The position numbers were made by a program, and so were the translations under genes. A stretch of 64,000 nt of DNA from PCRC01 sp040384665 (GTDB lineage Bacteria > Pseudomonadota > Gammaproteobacteria > Burkholderiales > Burkholderiaceae_C), in NCBI GenBank assembly GCA_040384665.1, contig JAZKIY010000009.1, forward strand, positions 124,001 to 188,000. The letters run 5' to 3'. How positions within the stretch are numbered: the stretch's first letter is position 1; every line of letters starts with the position of its first letter. The notes below the pieces were generated by a model, which worked only from the letters and a program-made list of their open reading frames with translations, had not been told where the DNA came from and made no database searches. Below are positions 25,115 to 33,663 of the stretch, one piece after another.

Positions 25115-26302
25115 ATGAAAGTCATCGATTCCATCGCCACCGAAGCGGCCGGCATCGCCGCCTTGCGGCGGGACATCCATGCCCACCCCGAGCTGTGTTT
25201 TGAAGAGCGGCGCACCGCCGACCTGGTGGTTCGGCAACTGGAAGCCTGGGGCATCGAGGTGCACAGGGGGCTGGGCAAGACCGGCGTGGTGGGCGTCATC
25301 CGCAACGGCACCTCCAAGCGCGCCATTGGCCTGCGCGCCGACATGGACGCCCTGCCGATCCAGGAGTTCAACACCTTCGCCCACGCCAGCACCCACCCCG
25401 GCAAGATGCACGCCTGCGGCCACGACGGCCATGTGGCCATGCTGCTTGGTGCGGCCCAGCACCTGGCGAAGCACCGCGACTTTGACGGCTCGGTGGTGCT
25501 GATTTTTCAGCCGGCGGAAGAGGGCGGTGGCGGCGCGCGCGAGATGGTGCGTGACGGCCTGTTCGAGCGTTTCCCGGTGGACGCGGTGTTTGGTGTGCAC
25601 AACTGGCCCGGGCTGGCGGTGGGCCAGTTCGCACTGAGCGCCGGGCCGGTGATGGCGTCGAGCAACGAATTCAAGATCACCATCCGCGGCAAGGGCAGCC
25701 ACGCCGCGCTGCCGCACAACGGCATTGACCCGGTGCCGATCGCCTGCCAGATGGTGCAGGCCTTCCAGACCATCATCACCCGCAACAAGAAGCCTGTGGA
25801 CGCGGGCGTGATTTCGGTGACGATGGTTCACGCTGGCGAAGCCACCAACGTGGTGCCTGACAGCTGCGAACTGCAGGGCACCGTGCGCACCTTCACGCTG
25901 GAGGTGCTCGATTTGATCGAGCAGCGCATGCAGGCGATTGCCGAGCACACCTGCGCGGCGTTTGGCGCGCAGTGCGACTTTGAGTTCGTGCGCAATTACC
26001 CACCCACCGTCAACCACGCCAACGAAACCGCTTTTTTGCAGCAGGTGATGGCCGACGTGGTCGGCGCGGCCAACGTGGTGGCGCAAGAGCCCACCATGGG
26101 CGCGGAAGACTTTGCCTACATGCTGCTGGAGAAGCCGGGGTGTTATGCCTTCATCGGCAACGGCGATGGCATGCACAGAGAAATGGGCCACGGTGGTGGG
26201 CCTTGCATGCTGCACAACCCCAGCTACGACTTCAACGACGACTTGTTGCCCCTTGGTGCCACCCTGTGGGTGCGGCTGGTGCAGGCCTGGCTGAAACAGT
26301 AG
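25115..26302 (+). CDS. M20 family amidohydrolase (hippurate hydrolase-like)
   Basis: A 395-residue M20D-type metallo-amidohydrolase that removes an acyl group from N-acyl amino acids, or acts on similar amides. Metal-site motifs are visible: HAHPELCFEE near residue 18, LRADMDALP near 76, HACGHDGHVAML near 99, and QPAEEGGGGAREM near 132. GSHAALPHNGIDP near 191 belongs to the dimerisation domain. The conserved C-terminal glutamate/histidine region is MGAEDFAYMLLEKPG near 328. It is cytoplasmic with no signal peptide. The start is the ATG at 25115. The substrate (hippurate, N-acetyl amino acid or IAA-amino acid) is not determined. Confidence 0.9.
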   Translation: MKVIDSIATEAAGIAALRRDIHAHPELCFEERRTADLVVRQLEAWGIEVHRGLGKTGVVGVIRNGTSKRAIGLRADMDALPIQEFNTFAHASTHPGKMHACGHDGHVAMLLGAAQHLAKHRDFDGSVVLIFQPAEEGGGGAREMVRDGLFERFPVDAVFGVHNWPGLAVGQFALSAGPVMASSNEFKITIRGKGSHAALPHNGIDPVPIACQMVQAFQTIITRNKKPVDAGVISVTMVHAGEATNVVPDSCELQGTVRTFTLEVLDLIEQRMQAIAEHTCAAFGAQCDFEFVRNYPPTVNHANETAFLQQVMADVVGAANVVAQEPTMGAEDFAYMLLEKPGCYAFIGNGDGMHREMGHGGGPCMLHNPSYDFNDDLLPLGATLWVRLVQAWLKQ

Positions 26303-26326
26303 CTCGGCCGCCCCGGGGCGTTGTTT

Positions 26327-27100
26327 TCAGTCTTCCAGCTCGGCGCGGGCCATCTCCACGTCCAGCCGCTCCATCGCGTCCATCGGTGTGCAGGCGGCGG
26401 CTTTCTCGTACAGGGCGGTGGCCTCCTTCATGCGGCGTTCACCCTCCAGCATGACCTGGCCATTGGCGTACTCCACCATCGCAATGGCCGAGCCAGGGGC
26501 GAGCTTCAGCGCCTGCTGAAACAGCTTGAGGCCGGTGTCTTTTTTTGCGCCGTAGGTCATCCCGCCAATCAGCGAGCCAACCTTGTCGATTACCTCGGCG
26601 TGGAAGGCGCCAAGGGTGATGTGCGCGTCGGCATGCAGCGGCTGGAGCTGGATGGTTTTTTCCAGTGCGTCCTTGACGCGGGTGCCCAGGCCCTGTGCCA
26701 GAGCCTTTGCCACGCTGATGCCCTGGCCGTACCGCCCCAGCGCATAGGCTTGCAGGTACCAGGCATTGGGGTCGTCTGGCGTTTCAGCTGCCTGAACCGC
26801 CGCACGTTCCGCGACCTCGGTGAACAGGTCCAGCTTGGTTTTCTCCCGGGTTTCCAGGTAGTTGGCGTAGATGCAGGTGGCCTTGTTGGCCACCGTCAGC
26901 CCGGCACCACCCGCCTTGAGGCCAAGCTCTGCCGCCAGCTGGAACTCGCCATTGTGGAAATGCGCCCAGGCCTCCAGCACCTTGGCGGCTTTGGGCAGTG
27001 GTTCTGTGTCACCCTGGTGCAGCCGTGCCCAGTGTTTTTTGACACTGGTTGTGTCAAAGGTGTAGTCGCCGAGGTGAGGGAATGCAGCCCACTTCGCCAT
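26327..27100 (-). CDS. TPR-like protein of unknown function
   Basis: A 257-residue, soluble, helical protein. It shows tetratricopeptide-like periodicity, for example PDDPNAWYLQAYALGRYG near residue 110, QPLHADAHITLGAFHAEVID near 155, and APGSAIAMVEYANGQVMLEG near 205. There is no signal peptide. The repeats are degenerate, so the TPR call is from the pattern of small and aromatic residues. It lies between a convergent M20 hydrolase gene and a TetR gene on the same strand. The role is unknown; a protein-protein interaction scaffold is the family's usual job. Confidence 0.65.
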   Translation of the reverse strand: MAKWAAFPHLGDYTFDTTSVKKHWARLHQGDTEPLPKAAKVLEAWAHFHNGEFQLAAELGLKAGGAGLTVANKATCIYANYLETREKTKLDLFTEVAERAAVQAAETPDDPNAWYLQAYALGRYGQGISVAKALAQGLGTRVKDALEKTIQLQPLHADAHITLGAFHAEVIDKVGSLIGGMTYGAKKDTGLKLFQQALKLAPGSAIAMVEYANGQVMLEGERRMKEATALYEKAAACTPMDAMERLDVEMARAELED

Positions 27101-27155
27101 GCGTGTCTCCGTTGTGTTGTGTGCCAGCTTATCAAACGCCCACGCGTTTGGCGGG

Positions 27156-27815
27156 TCAGTTCTGGGGGGTGTAGGCCCCCACCAGCGACAGCAGGTGCAT
27201 GCGCTGGCCCTGTTCCAGGTAAGGCACCAGCAGGTTCAGCACATGGTGCGCACCGCGCAGCAACGCGGCCTGGGCGCTTTCGGGCTCCAGCGCACGGCGC
27301 GGGTCGCGCACATACTCGTAGCTCAGCCAGTAGGTCAGCACCACCACCATGCTGGTGGCGGTGGCCTCCACCTCGCGCGAGTCGATCTTCAGCGCGCCCG
27401 AACGGCTCATGCCGTCGAGCAGTGCCTTCACCGAGCGGGTCTTGTTTTTCAGCACCCACTGGAAATGGGTTTCCAGTCGGCGGTTCTTGCTGAGCAGGTC
27501 GTTCAGGTCACGGTACAGAAAGCGGTACTGCCAGATCAGCTCGAACAGCGTGTGCATGAAAAACCAGGCGTCTTCCACGTTGCGCACCCCGTCGCTGGCG
27601 TTGAGCAGTTCGTTGAGGGCGCGCTCATAGCGGTCAAAGAGCGAGTTGATCAGCTCGTCTTTGGCGGGGTAGTGGTAGTAGAGGTTGCCGGGGCTGATGC
27701 CCAGTTCGGCCGAGATCAGTGTGGTGGAGACATTGGGTTCGCCAAACCGGTTGAACAGCTCCAGCGTCACTTCCAGAATGCGTTCAGCCGTGCGGCGTGG
27801 CGCTTTTTTCGCCAT
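27156..27815 (-). CDS. TetR-family regulator
   Basis: A 219-residue transcriptional repressor-type protein. The N-terminal helix-turn-helix spans residues about 8-55, with ILEVTLELFNRFGEPNVSTTLI and ELGISPGNLYYHYPAKDEL. The second helix of this motif is the standard TetR recognition helix. The C-terminal 160 residues form a ligand domain rich in aromatic residues, suited to a hydrophobic ligand. ATG 27815 is the start; an upstream codon gives a non-homologous extension. The neighbouring phasin and fatty acyl-CoA reductase genes suggest a PhaD-like role in sensing acyl-CoA or storage-lipid state. That is inference. Confidence 0.85.
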   Translation of the reverse strand: MAKKAPRRTAERILEVTLELFNRFGEPNVSTTLISAELGISPGNLYYHYPAKDELINSLFDRYERALNELLNASDGVRNVEDAWFFMHTLFELIWQYRFLYRDLNDLLSKNRRLETHFQWVLKNKTRSVKALLDGMSRSGALKIDSREVEATATSMVVVLTYWLSYEYVRDPRRALEPESAQAALLRGAHHVLNLLVPYLEQGQRMHLLSLVGAYTPQN

Positions 27816-27898
27816 GGTGTGGACCTCTTTGAAGCACGCACTGTACCCGACCCGTCCCCGGCTGCACACCGGGAAACACCCGGTGTCGGCAAGCGCCT

Positions 27899-27930
27899 GG
27901 AAAACAAAAAGGGACGGCGAACCGTCCCTT
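27899..27930 (-). terminator. Rho-independent terminator of the phasin gene
   Basis: Read on the minus strand, AAGGGACGG, a TTCG loop, CCGTCCCTT, then a T-rich run. The 9-bp stem is perfect (27909-27930) and the UUCG tetraloop is highly stable. It sits 25 bp after the phasin stop. Confidence 0.9.
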
Positions 27931-27954
27931 GTGTGTGCTCGCCGCAGTCGGCGC

Positions 27955-28488
27955 TCAGGCGGCTGGCGCGGCCTTCTTGCGGGCAGGCGCGCGCTTTTTC
28001 GCTGCCGGTTTGTCTTGCGCTACCGGCGCTGCGGCCTTGGCGACGGGCTTCTTGGCAGCCGGTTTGACCGCCGTGCGCGTGTTGCCTGCCTGAGCCTGTT
28101 TGCTGAGGGCGTCGACCCGGGCGCTCAGCGCAGCCACGTCTTTGGCAGACGGCACGCCCAGCTTGTTCAAAGCCTTGGCAACGCGGTCTTCAAAAATGTT
28201 TTCCAGCTTGTCCCACTGGCCAGAGGCCTTGGACGTGATGTCGGTGGCCATGTTGGTCATCTTGCTGGTGGCTTCGGTGATTTTCTCTTCGGCCACAGAC
28301 TGCGTCTTGCGTTGGATGCTCAGGCCTTCCTTCACCAACGCGTCAAACACCTTGCCGCCTTCTTCCTGGGCCTTGGCAAACGCGCCCAGGCCAGCCAGCC
28401 AGATTTGCTGGGCCGAGTCCTTGACGGTGCTCGACAGCTGGGCGCCGGTTTTTTTGTCGGTGACGGTTTTTTGCAGTTTCTTGACCAT
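27955..28488 (-). CDS. Phasin (PHA granule-associated protein)
   Basis: A 177-residue granule-coating protein of the PhaI/PhaF phasin family. Residues 1-120 are an amphipathic helical domain (for example QQIWLAGLGAFAKAQEEGGKVFDALVKEG), which is the phasin signature. A leucine-heptad stretch near residue 125 may mediate oligomers. The C-terminal 45 residues are Ala/Lys/Pro-rich and histone H1-like, as in PhaF, which binds DNA and helps segregate granules. A strong terminator follows. The gene is divergent from the fatty acyl-CoA reductase gene. Confidence 0.9.
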   Translation of the reverse strand: MVKKLQKTVTDKKTGAQLSSTVKDSAQQIWLAGLGAFAKAQEEGGKVFDALVKEGLSIQRKTQSVAEEKITEATSKMTNMATDITSKASGQWDKLENIFEDRVAKALNKLGVPSAKDVAALSARVDALSKQAQAGNTRTAVKPAAKKPVAKAAAPVAQDKPAAKKRAPARKKAAPAA

Positions 28489-28601
28489 GGGTTCTCCGGG
28501 GAAATGGGATGAATCGGTGCGCGATGTGGGTTGTCACATGCGCTACATCTCGGACTTTACGCACACTGTGGCGTCAGCGGTAGGGGGGATTGACTAAATT
28601 G

Positions 28602-28619
28602 CTAGGCCCACCTGCCTAG
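28602..28619. promoter_or_regulatory. Inverted repeat CTAGGC-N6-GCCTAG, candidate operator
   Basis: Perfect 6-bp arms around six bases, lying between the phasin and fatty acyl-CoA reductase genes and 17 bp downstream of a TTGACT hexamer (28590-28595). It could be the operator of the nearby TetR protein. No second copy was seen next to the TetR gene, so this is a weak call. Confidence 0.3.
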
Positions 28620-28694
28620 GGTTTGCACGGGTTTGTGCGGAATAGCGTGCTGCGCGGCTTGGGCAAGAATAGCCAACATATTTGGGAGATTGAC

Positions 28695-30680
28695 ATGCAG
28701 TATTTCGTCACCGGCGCCACGGGCTTCATTGGCAAGCGGCTGGTTAAAAAGTTGCTTGAGCGCAAAGGCTCGGTGGTGTATTTCCTGATTCGCAAGGAAA
28801 GCGCGAACAAAGTGGCTGGCCTGCGCGAGTTCTGGGGCGTGAGTGCCGCCCGGGTGGTGCCGGTGCATGGCGACCTGACCGCCAAGAAGTTGGGCGTGTC
28901 CGCAGAGGAGATCAAAAAGCTCAAAGGGCAGATCGACCACTTTTACCACCTGGCTGCGGTCTATGACCTCGGTGCCGACGAAGAGAGCCAGGTGGCGGTG
29001 AACATTGACGGCACCCGCCACACGGTGGAGTTTGCCAAGGCGATTGACGCGGGGCACTTTCACCATGTGTCGTCGATTGCTGCGGCCGGCCTCTACGAAG
29101 GCGTGTTCCGCGAAGACATGTTTGAGGAGGCCGAAAACTACGACCACCCCTACTTCATGACCAAGCACGAGAGCGAAAAAATCGTCCGTCAGGAATGCAA
29201 GGGCAAGTGGTCGGTCTACCGCCCCGCTATGGTCGTGGGCGACAGCACCACCGGCGAGATGGACAAGATCGACGGGCCCTACTATTTCTTCAAGCTTATC
29301 CAGCGCATGCGCCAGTTGCTCCCGCCGTGGATGCCAGCCGTGGGCCTGGAAGGCGGGCGTATCAACATCGTGCCAGTGGACTTTGTGGTCAACGCGCTGG
29401 ACGTGATCAGCCACAAGACCGACATCACCAAGAAGTGCTTCCATCTGGTGGACCCGGTGGGTTACCGCGTGGGCGACGTGCTGGACATTTTCAGCAAGGC
29501 CGCGCACGCGCCCAAGATGAACCTGTTCATCAACGCCGCGTTGCTGGGTTTTATCCCCAAGAGCGTGAAGAAGGGCTTGATGGCCCTGGCACCGGTGCGC
29601 CGCATCCGCAACGCAGTGTTGAAAGACCTGGGTCTGCCGGAAGACATGCTGGCTTTTGTCAACTACCCAACCCGCTTTGACTGCCGCGACACCCTGGCCG
29701 CCCTCAAGGGCTCCGGCGTGACCTGCCCCAACCTGAAAGACTACGCCTGGAGGTTGTGGGACTACTGGGAGCGCCACCTCGACCCCGACCTGCACATAGA
29801 CCGTTCTCTCAAAGGCACGGCCGGCGGCAAAGTGGTGCTGGTCACCGGCGGTTCGTCGGGCATTGGCCTGGCAGCGGCGCACAAGTTTGCCGAAGCGGGC
29901 GCCACCACCATCATCTGCGGCCGCGACCAGGACAAGCTCGACGAAGCCTGCGCCGAAGCCAAGGCCAAGGGCTACCAGTTCGTGGCTTATGCGGCGGACA
30001 TTGCCGACATGGCCGACTGCGACCGCTTTACCAGGCTACTGAACGAGAACCATGGCGGTGTGGACTTCCTCATCAACAACGCTGGCCGCTCCATCCGCCG
30101 CGCCATCGAGTCCAGCTACGACCGCTTCCACGACTTCGAGCGCACCATGCAGCTCAACTACTTTGGTTGCCTGCGGGTGACCATGGGTTTGCTGCCCGGC
30201 ATGGTGGGCAAGAAGCGCGGCCATGTGGTCAACATCAGCTCCATCGGCGTGCTGACCAATGCGCCGCGTTTTTCGGCGTATGTGGCCAGCAAGGCCGCGC
30301 TCGACGCCTGGACCCGCTGCGCGTCCAGCGAGTACGCCGACCAGGGCATTACCTTCACCACCATCAACATGCCGCTGGTGCGCACGCCCATGATTGCACC
30401 GACCAAGATGTACGACAACGTGCCCACCCTGAGCCCCGAAGAGGCCGCCGACCTGATTGCACAGGCCTGCATCTTCAAGCCGGTGCGCATTGCCACCCGT
30501 CTGGGAATCGCAGGTCAGGTGATGCACGCGCTGGTGCCACGGGTAGCCCAGATTGCCATGAACACCAGTTTCCGCATGTTCCCCGATTCTTCTGCCGCCA
30601 AGGGCGAGAAGGGCGGCAAACCACAGTTGTCAGCAGAAGCCGTGGCGATGCAGCAAATGATGCAAGGCATTCATTTCTGA
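28695..30680 (+). CDS. Two-domain fatty acyl-CoA reductase (alcohol-forming)
   Basis: A 661-residue enzyme with two Rossmann reductase domains that reduces acyl-CoA to fatty alcohol using NADPH. The N-terminal extended-SDR domain (residues 1-370) begins VTGATGFIG and has the Tyr153-x3-Lys157 catalytic pair, as in Male Sterility 2-type acyl reductases. The C-terminal classical SDR domain (from about 375) begins VTGGSSGIG (383-391), with NNAG at 461-464, Ser515, and Tyr529-x3-Lys533. This domain order and length match the Marinobacter-type bacterial FAR that makes fatty alcohol without free aldehyde. The start is ATG 28695. A strong terminator follows, so it is monocistronic. Confidence 0.88.
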   Translation: MQYFVTGATGFIGKRLVKKLLERKGSVVYFLIRKESANKVAGLREFWGVSAARVVPVHGDLTAKKLGVSAEEIKKLKGQIDHFYHLAAVYDLGADEESQVAVNIDGTRHTVEFAKAIDAGHFHHVSSIAAAGLYEGVFREDMFEEAENYDHPYFMTKHESEKIVRQECKGKWSVYRPAMVVGDSTTGEMDKIDGPYYFFKLIQRMRQLLPPWMPAVGLEGGRINIVPVDFVVNALDVISHKTDITKKCFHLVDPVGYRVGDVLDIFSKAAHAPKMNLFINAALLGFIPKSVKKGLMALAPVRRIRNAVLKDLGLPEDMLAFVNYPTRFDCRDTLAALKGSGVTCPNLKDYAWRLWDYWERHLDPDLHIDRSLKGTAGGKVVLVTGGSSGIGLAAAHKFAEAGATTIICGRDQDKLDEACAEAKAKGYQFVAYAADIADMADCDRFTRLLNENHGGVDFLINNAGRSIRRAIESSYDRFHDFERTMQLNYFGCLRVTMGLLPGMVGKKRGHVVNISSIGVLTNAPRFSAYVASKAALDAWTRCASSEYADQGITFTTINMPLVRTPMIAPTKMYDNVPTLSPEEAADLIAQACIFKPVRIATRLGIAGQVMHALVPRVAQIAMNTSFRMFPDSSAAKGEKGGKPQLSAEAVAMQQMMQGIHF

Positions 30681-30705
30681 CGCTTTGCCTGAGCGCGGTC
30701 AGGGT

Positions 30706-30732
30706 AAGGGCGCCTTCGGGTGCCCTTTTTTC
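30706..30732 (+). terminator. Rho-independent terminator of the acyl-CoA reductase gene
   Basis: A 9-bp stem (AAGGGCGCC / GGTGCCCTT with one G-U pair) with a TTCG loop, then a T-run. It lies 26 bp after the stop and separates the storage-lipid region from the rhamnose operon. Confidence 0.9.
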
Positions 30733-30803
30733 TGCGCAAAACGCAGTGGGATAATCCGCCGCAGCGCAGCCCACCTGCAGCGGCTGTATTCAGGGAAACC
30801 ACA

Positions 30804-31871
30804 ATGATTCTGGTGACCGGCGGTGCCGGCTTTATTGGCGCCAATTTTGTTCTGGACTGGCTGGCCCGGTCGCAGGAAGCTGTGGTCAATCTGGACAAGC
30901 TGACCTACGCTGGAAACCGCGAGAATCTGGCTGCGCTGGAATGCAATCCCGGGCATATCTTTGTGCAGGGCGACATTGTCGATGCCACCTTGCTGACCAA
31001 TTTGCTTTCCCGCCACCGCCCGCGTGCAGTGCTGAATTTTGCCGCCGAATCGCATGTGGACCGCTCCATCCACGGGCCTGAAACTTTCATCCAGACCAAC
31101 ATCGTTGGCACGTTCCGACTGCTGGAAGCGGTGCGCGCCTACTGGGGCGGTTTGCAGGGCGACGAGAAGGCATCCTTTCGGCTGTTGCATGTGTCCACCG
31201 ACGAGGTCTATGGCTCGCTCTCGCCGACCGACCCTGCCTTCAAGGAAACCGGCCGTTACGAGCCCAACAGCCCCTACTCGGCCAGCAAGGCGGCGAGCGA
31301 CCACCTGGTGCGTGCCTACCACCACACCTATGGCCTGCCAGTGGTGACCACCAACTGTTCCAACAACTACGGGCCTTTCCATTTCCCCGAGAAATTGATT
31401 CCGCTGATGATTGTCAACGCGCTGGCGGGCAAGCCCCTGCCGGTCTATGGCGACGGTCAGCAGGTGCGCGATTGGCTCTACGTGAAAGACCACTGCAGTG
31501 CCCTGCGTCGGGTGTTGGAGGCGGGCCGTTTGGGTGAAACCTACAACATTGGTGGCTGGAACGAGAAGCCCAATCTGGAAATCGTGCACACCGTTTGCGG
31601 CTTGCTCGACGAACTGCGTCCGCGCAGCGACGGCAAACCCTACGCGACGCAGATTACCCATGTGACCGACCGCCCCGGGCATGACCGCCGCTATGCGATT
31701 GACGCCAGCAAGATCGAACAGGAGCTGGGCTGGCGGCCAGCAGAAACTTTCGAGACCGGCATCCGCAAAACCATCCAGTGGTACCTGGACAACCCGGCCT
31801 GGGTTGCCAATGTGCAGTCGGGCGCTTACCAGCATTGGGTGCATAAAAACTACAGTGCGCGTGCGGCATGA
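30804..31871 (+). CDS. rfbB: dTDP-glucose 4,6-dehydratase
   Basis: A 355-residue extended SDR, the second step of dTDP-L-rhamnose synthesis. It starts ILVTGGAGFIGANFVLDW. The catalytic STDEVYG loop lies near residue 130 and YSASKAASDH near residue 155. RPGHDRRYAIDASKI, a strong RmlB mark, is near residue 290. ATG 30804 follows a GATAAT hexamer at 30750-30755 that may be the operon's -10. It overlaps rfbD by four bases (ATGA). The operon is rfbB-rfbD-rfbA-rfbC. Confidence 0.95.
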   Translation: MILVTGGAGFIGANFVLDWLARSQEAVVNLDKLTYAGNRENLAALECNPGHIFVQGDIVDATLLTNLLSRHRPRAVLNFAAESHVDRSIHGPETFIQTNIVGTFRLLEAVRAYWGGLQGDEKASFRLLHVSTDEVYGSLSPTDPAFKETGRYEPNSPYSASKAASDHLVRAYHHTYGLPVVTTNCSNNYGPFHFPEKLIPLMIVNALAGKPLPVYGDGQQVRDWLYVKDHCSALRRVLEAGRLGETYNIGGWNEKPNLEIVHTVCGLLDELRPRSDGKPYATQITHVTDRPGHDRRYAIDASKIEQELGWRPAETFETGIRKTIQWYLDNPAWVANVQSGAYQHWVHKNYSARAA

Positions 31872-32758
31872 AGATCCTGTTGTTTGGAAAAGGCGGGCAG
31901 GTGGGCTGGGAGCTGCAGCGAAGCCTGGCACCGCTGGGCGAGCTGGTAGCACTGGATTTCGACAGCACTGATTTTTGCGGCGACTTCACCCATCCCGAAG
32001 CGCTGGCGGAAACCGTGCGTGCAGTGCGGCCTGATGTCATCGTCAATGCCGCTGCGCACACCGCAGTGGACCAGGCCGAGAGAGAGCCGGAACTGGCCCG
32101 CACCATCAACGCCACTGCGCCTGGTGTGCTGGCCCGCGAGGCGGCCACACTCGGCGCCTGGCTGGTGCATTACTCGACCGACTACGTGTTTGACGGGAGT
32201 GGCAGTCGGCCCTGGCAGGAGACCGATGTCCCTGCCCCGCTCAATGTTTATGGCCAGACCAAGCTGGAAGGGGAGCGTCTGATTGCCCGGCACTGCCCCC
32301 GGCATTTGATTCTGCGCACCAGCTGGGTTTATGCCGCGCGTGGCGGCAATTTTGCCAAGACCATGTTGCGGCTGTCCAAGGAGCGAGACCGGCTCACTGT
32401 GATTGACGACCAGTTTGGCGCCCCCACCGGGGCTGAGCTGCTGGCTGATATCACTTCGCATGCCATCCGACATCTGCAACAGCATCCCCAGAACGCTGGC
32501 CTGTACCATTTGGCCGCGGCCGGGCAAACCACTTGGCATGGCTATGCGAAAGAGGTGCTGGCGATGGCGAAATCGGCAGGCATTGCCATCAAAACAGAGC
32601 TTGATGCGGTGGACGCTGTGCCCACCAGCGCCTTTCCCACACCGGCCATGCGACCGCATAACTCGCGCCTCGACACCGGCAAACTGCAAGCCACCTTCGG
32701 TCTGGCCCTGCCCCCCTGGCAGCAGGGCGTGGCGCGCATGCTGGCCGAGACTCTCTGA
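31868..32758 (+). CDS. rfbD: dTDP-4-dehydrorhamnose reductase
   Basis: A 296-residue reductase-type SDR that makes dTDP-L-rhamnose in the final pathway step. It begins ILLFGKGGQVGWELQRSL, the usual RmlD nucleotide site. The catalytic region holds YSTDYVFDG near residue 100 and PLNVYGQTKLEGE near residue 125, containing the Tyr-x3-Lys pair. LRTSWVYAARGGNFAKTML near residue 143 is a further RmlD mark. It overlaps rfbB by four bases and ends 22 bp before rfbA. Confidence 0.95.
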   Translation: MKILLFGKGGQVGWELQRSLAPLGELVALDFDSTDFCGDFTHPEALAETVRAVRPDVIVNAAAHTAVDQAEREPELARTINATAPGVLAREAATLGAWLVHYSTDYVFDGSGSRPWQETDVPAPLNVYGQTKLEGERLIARHCPRHLILRTSWVYAARGGNFAKTMLRLSKERDRLTVIDDQFGAPTGAELLADITSHAIRHLQQHPQNAGLYHLAAAGQTTWHGYAKEVLAMAKSAGIAIKTELDAVDAVPTSAFPTPAMRPHNSRLDTGKLQATFGLALPPWQQGVARMLAETL

Positions 32759-32780
32759 AACCCACAGGCTTCGTTTTCCA

Positions 32781-33662
32781 ATGACTGTTCGCAAAGGCAT
32801 CATCCTCGCAGGAGGTTCCGGCACACGTCTGCACCCGGCCACCCTGGCCATCAGCAAGCAATTGCTGCCGGTGTACGACAAGCCAATGATTTACTACCCG
32901 CTCAGCACCTTGATGCTGGCAGGTATCCGTGACATTCTGATCATCAGCACTCCGCAGGACACCCCGTTATTCCAGAAACTGCTGGGAGACGGTGCGCAAT
33001 GGGGACTCAATCTGAGCTATGCCGTACAGCCCAGCCCCGATGGCTTGGCCCAGGCGTTCATCATTGGCGAGAATTTCCTGGCCGGTGCTCCCAGCGCGTT
33101 GGTGTTGGGCGACAACATTTTCTACGGGCACGACCTGGCGGGCTTGTTGAAGCAGGGTGATGCACGGCAGCAGGGCGCCACGGTATTTGCCTACCATGTG
33201 CAGGATCCAGAGCGTTATGGTGTGGTGGCGTTCAACCGGCAGGGGCGAGCGGTGAGCATTGAGGAGAAGCCGGTCCAGCCGAAGAGTAGCTTTGCGGTCA
33301 CTGGCCTGTATTTTTACGATGCGACGGTGGTGGACATCGCCAAAGACGTTCGGCCCAGTGCGCGCGGCGAGCTGGAAATCACCACGGTCAACCAAGCCTA
33401 CCTGGCCCAGGGCCACCTGCATGTTGAGATATTGGAGCGTGGTTATGCGTGGCTGGACACGGGGACCCACGACAGTCTGCTCGAGGCCAGCCAATTCATC
33501 GCCACCCTAGAGCACCGGCAAGGTCTCAAGATATCCTGTCCTGAAGAGATTGCTTGGCGCAGTGGCTACATCTCCGATGAGCAGTTAGTCATTTTGGCCA
33601 GTCGTTTCCAGTCAGGACGGTATGGTCAGTACCTGCTGCGCCTGCTACAGGGGAGGCATTGA
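32781..33662 (+). CDS. rfbA: Glucose-1-phosphate thymidylyltransferase
   Basis: A 293-residue nucleotidyltransferase that makes dTDP-glucose from dTTP and glucose-1-phosphate, the first step of the rhamnose route. It has the signature KGIILAGGSGTRLHPAT at residues 5-21 and KQLLPVYDKPMIYYPL near residue 25. LVLGDNIFYGHDL lies near residue 108, where the aspartate binds metal. The allosteric C-terminus and normal length suggest a dTDP-rhamnose-regulated tetramer. ATG 32781 is the start, because the upstream open frame lies inside rfbD. Confidence 0.95.
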   Translation: MTVRKGIILAGGSGTRLHPATLAISKQLLPVYDKPMIYYPLSTLMLAGIRDILIISTPQDTPLFQKLLGDGAQWGLNLSYAVQPSPDGLAQAFIIGENFLAGAPSALVLGDNIFYGHDLAGLLKQGDARQQGATVFAYHVQDPERYGVVAFNRQGRAVSIEEKPVQPKSSFAVTGLYFYDATVVDIAKDVRPSARGELEITTVNQAYLAQGHLHVEILERGYAWLDTGTHDSLLEASQFIATLEHRQGLKISCPEEIAWRSGYISDEQLVILASRFQSGRYGQYLLRLLQGRH

Positions 33663-33663
33663 G

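Noticed and set aside
28524..28539. ATGTG-N6-CACAT palindrome as a third CRP site
   Set aside because: Spacing between the TGTG and CACA blocks is six bases instead of eight, so it does not fit the CRP consensus.
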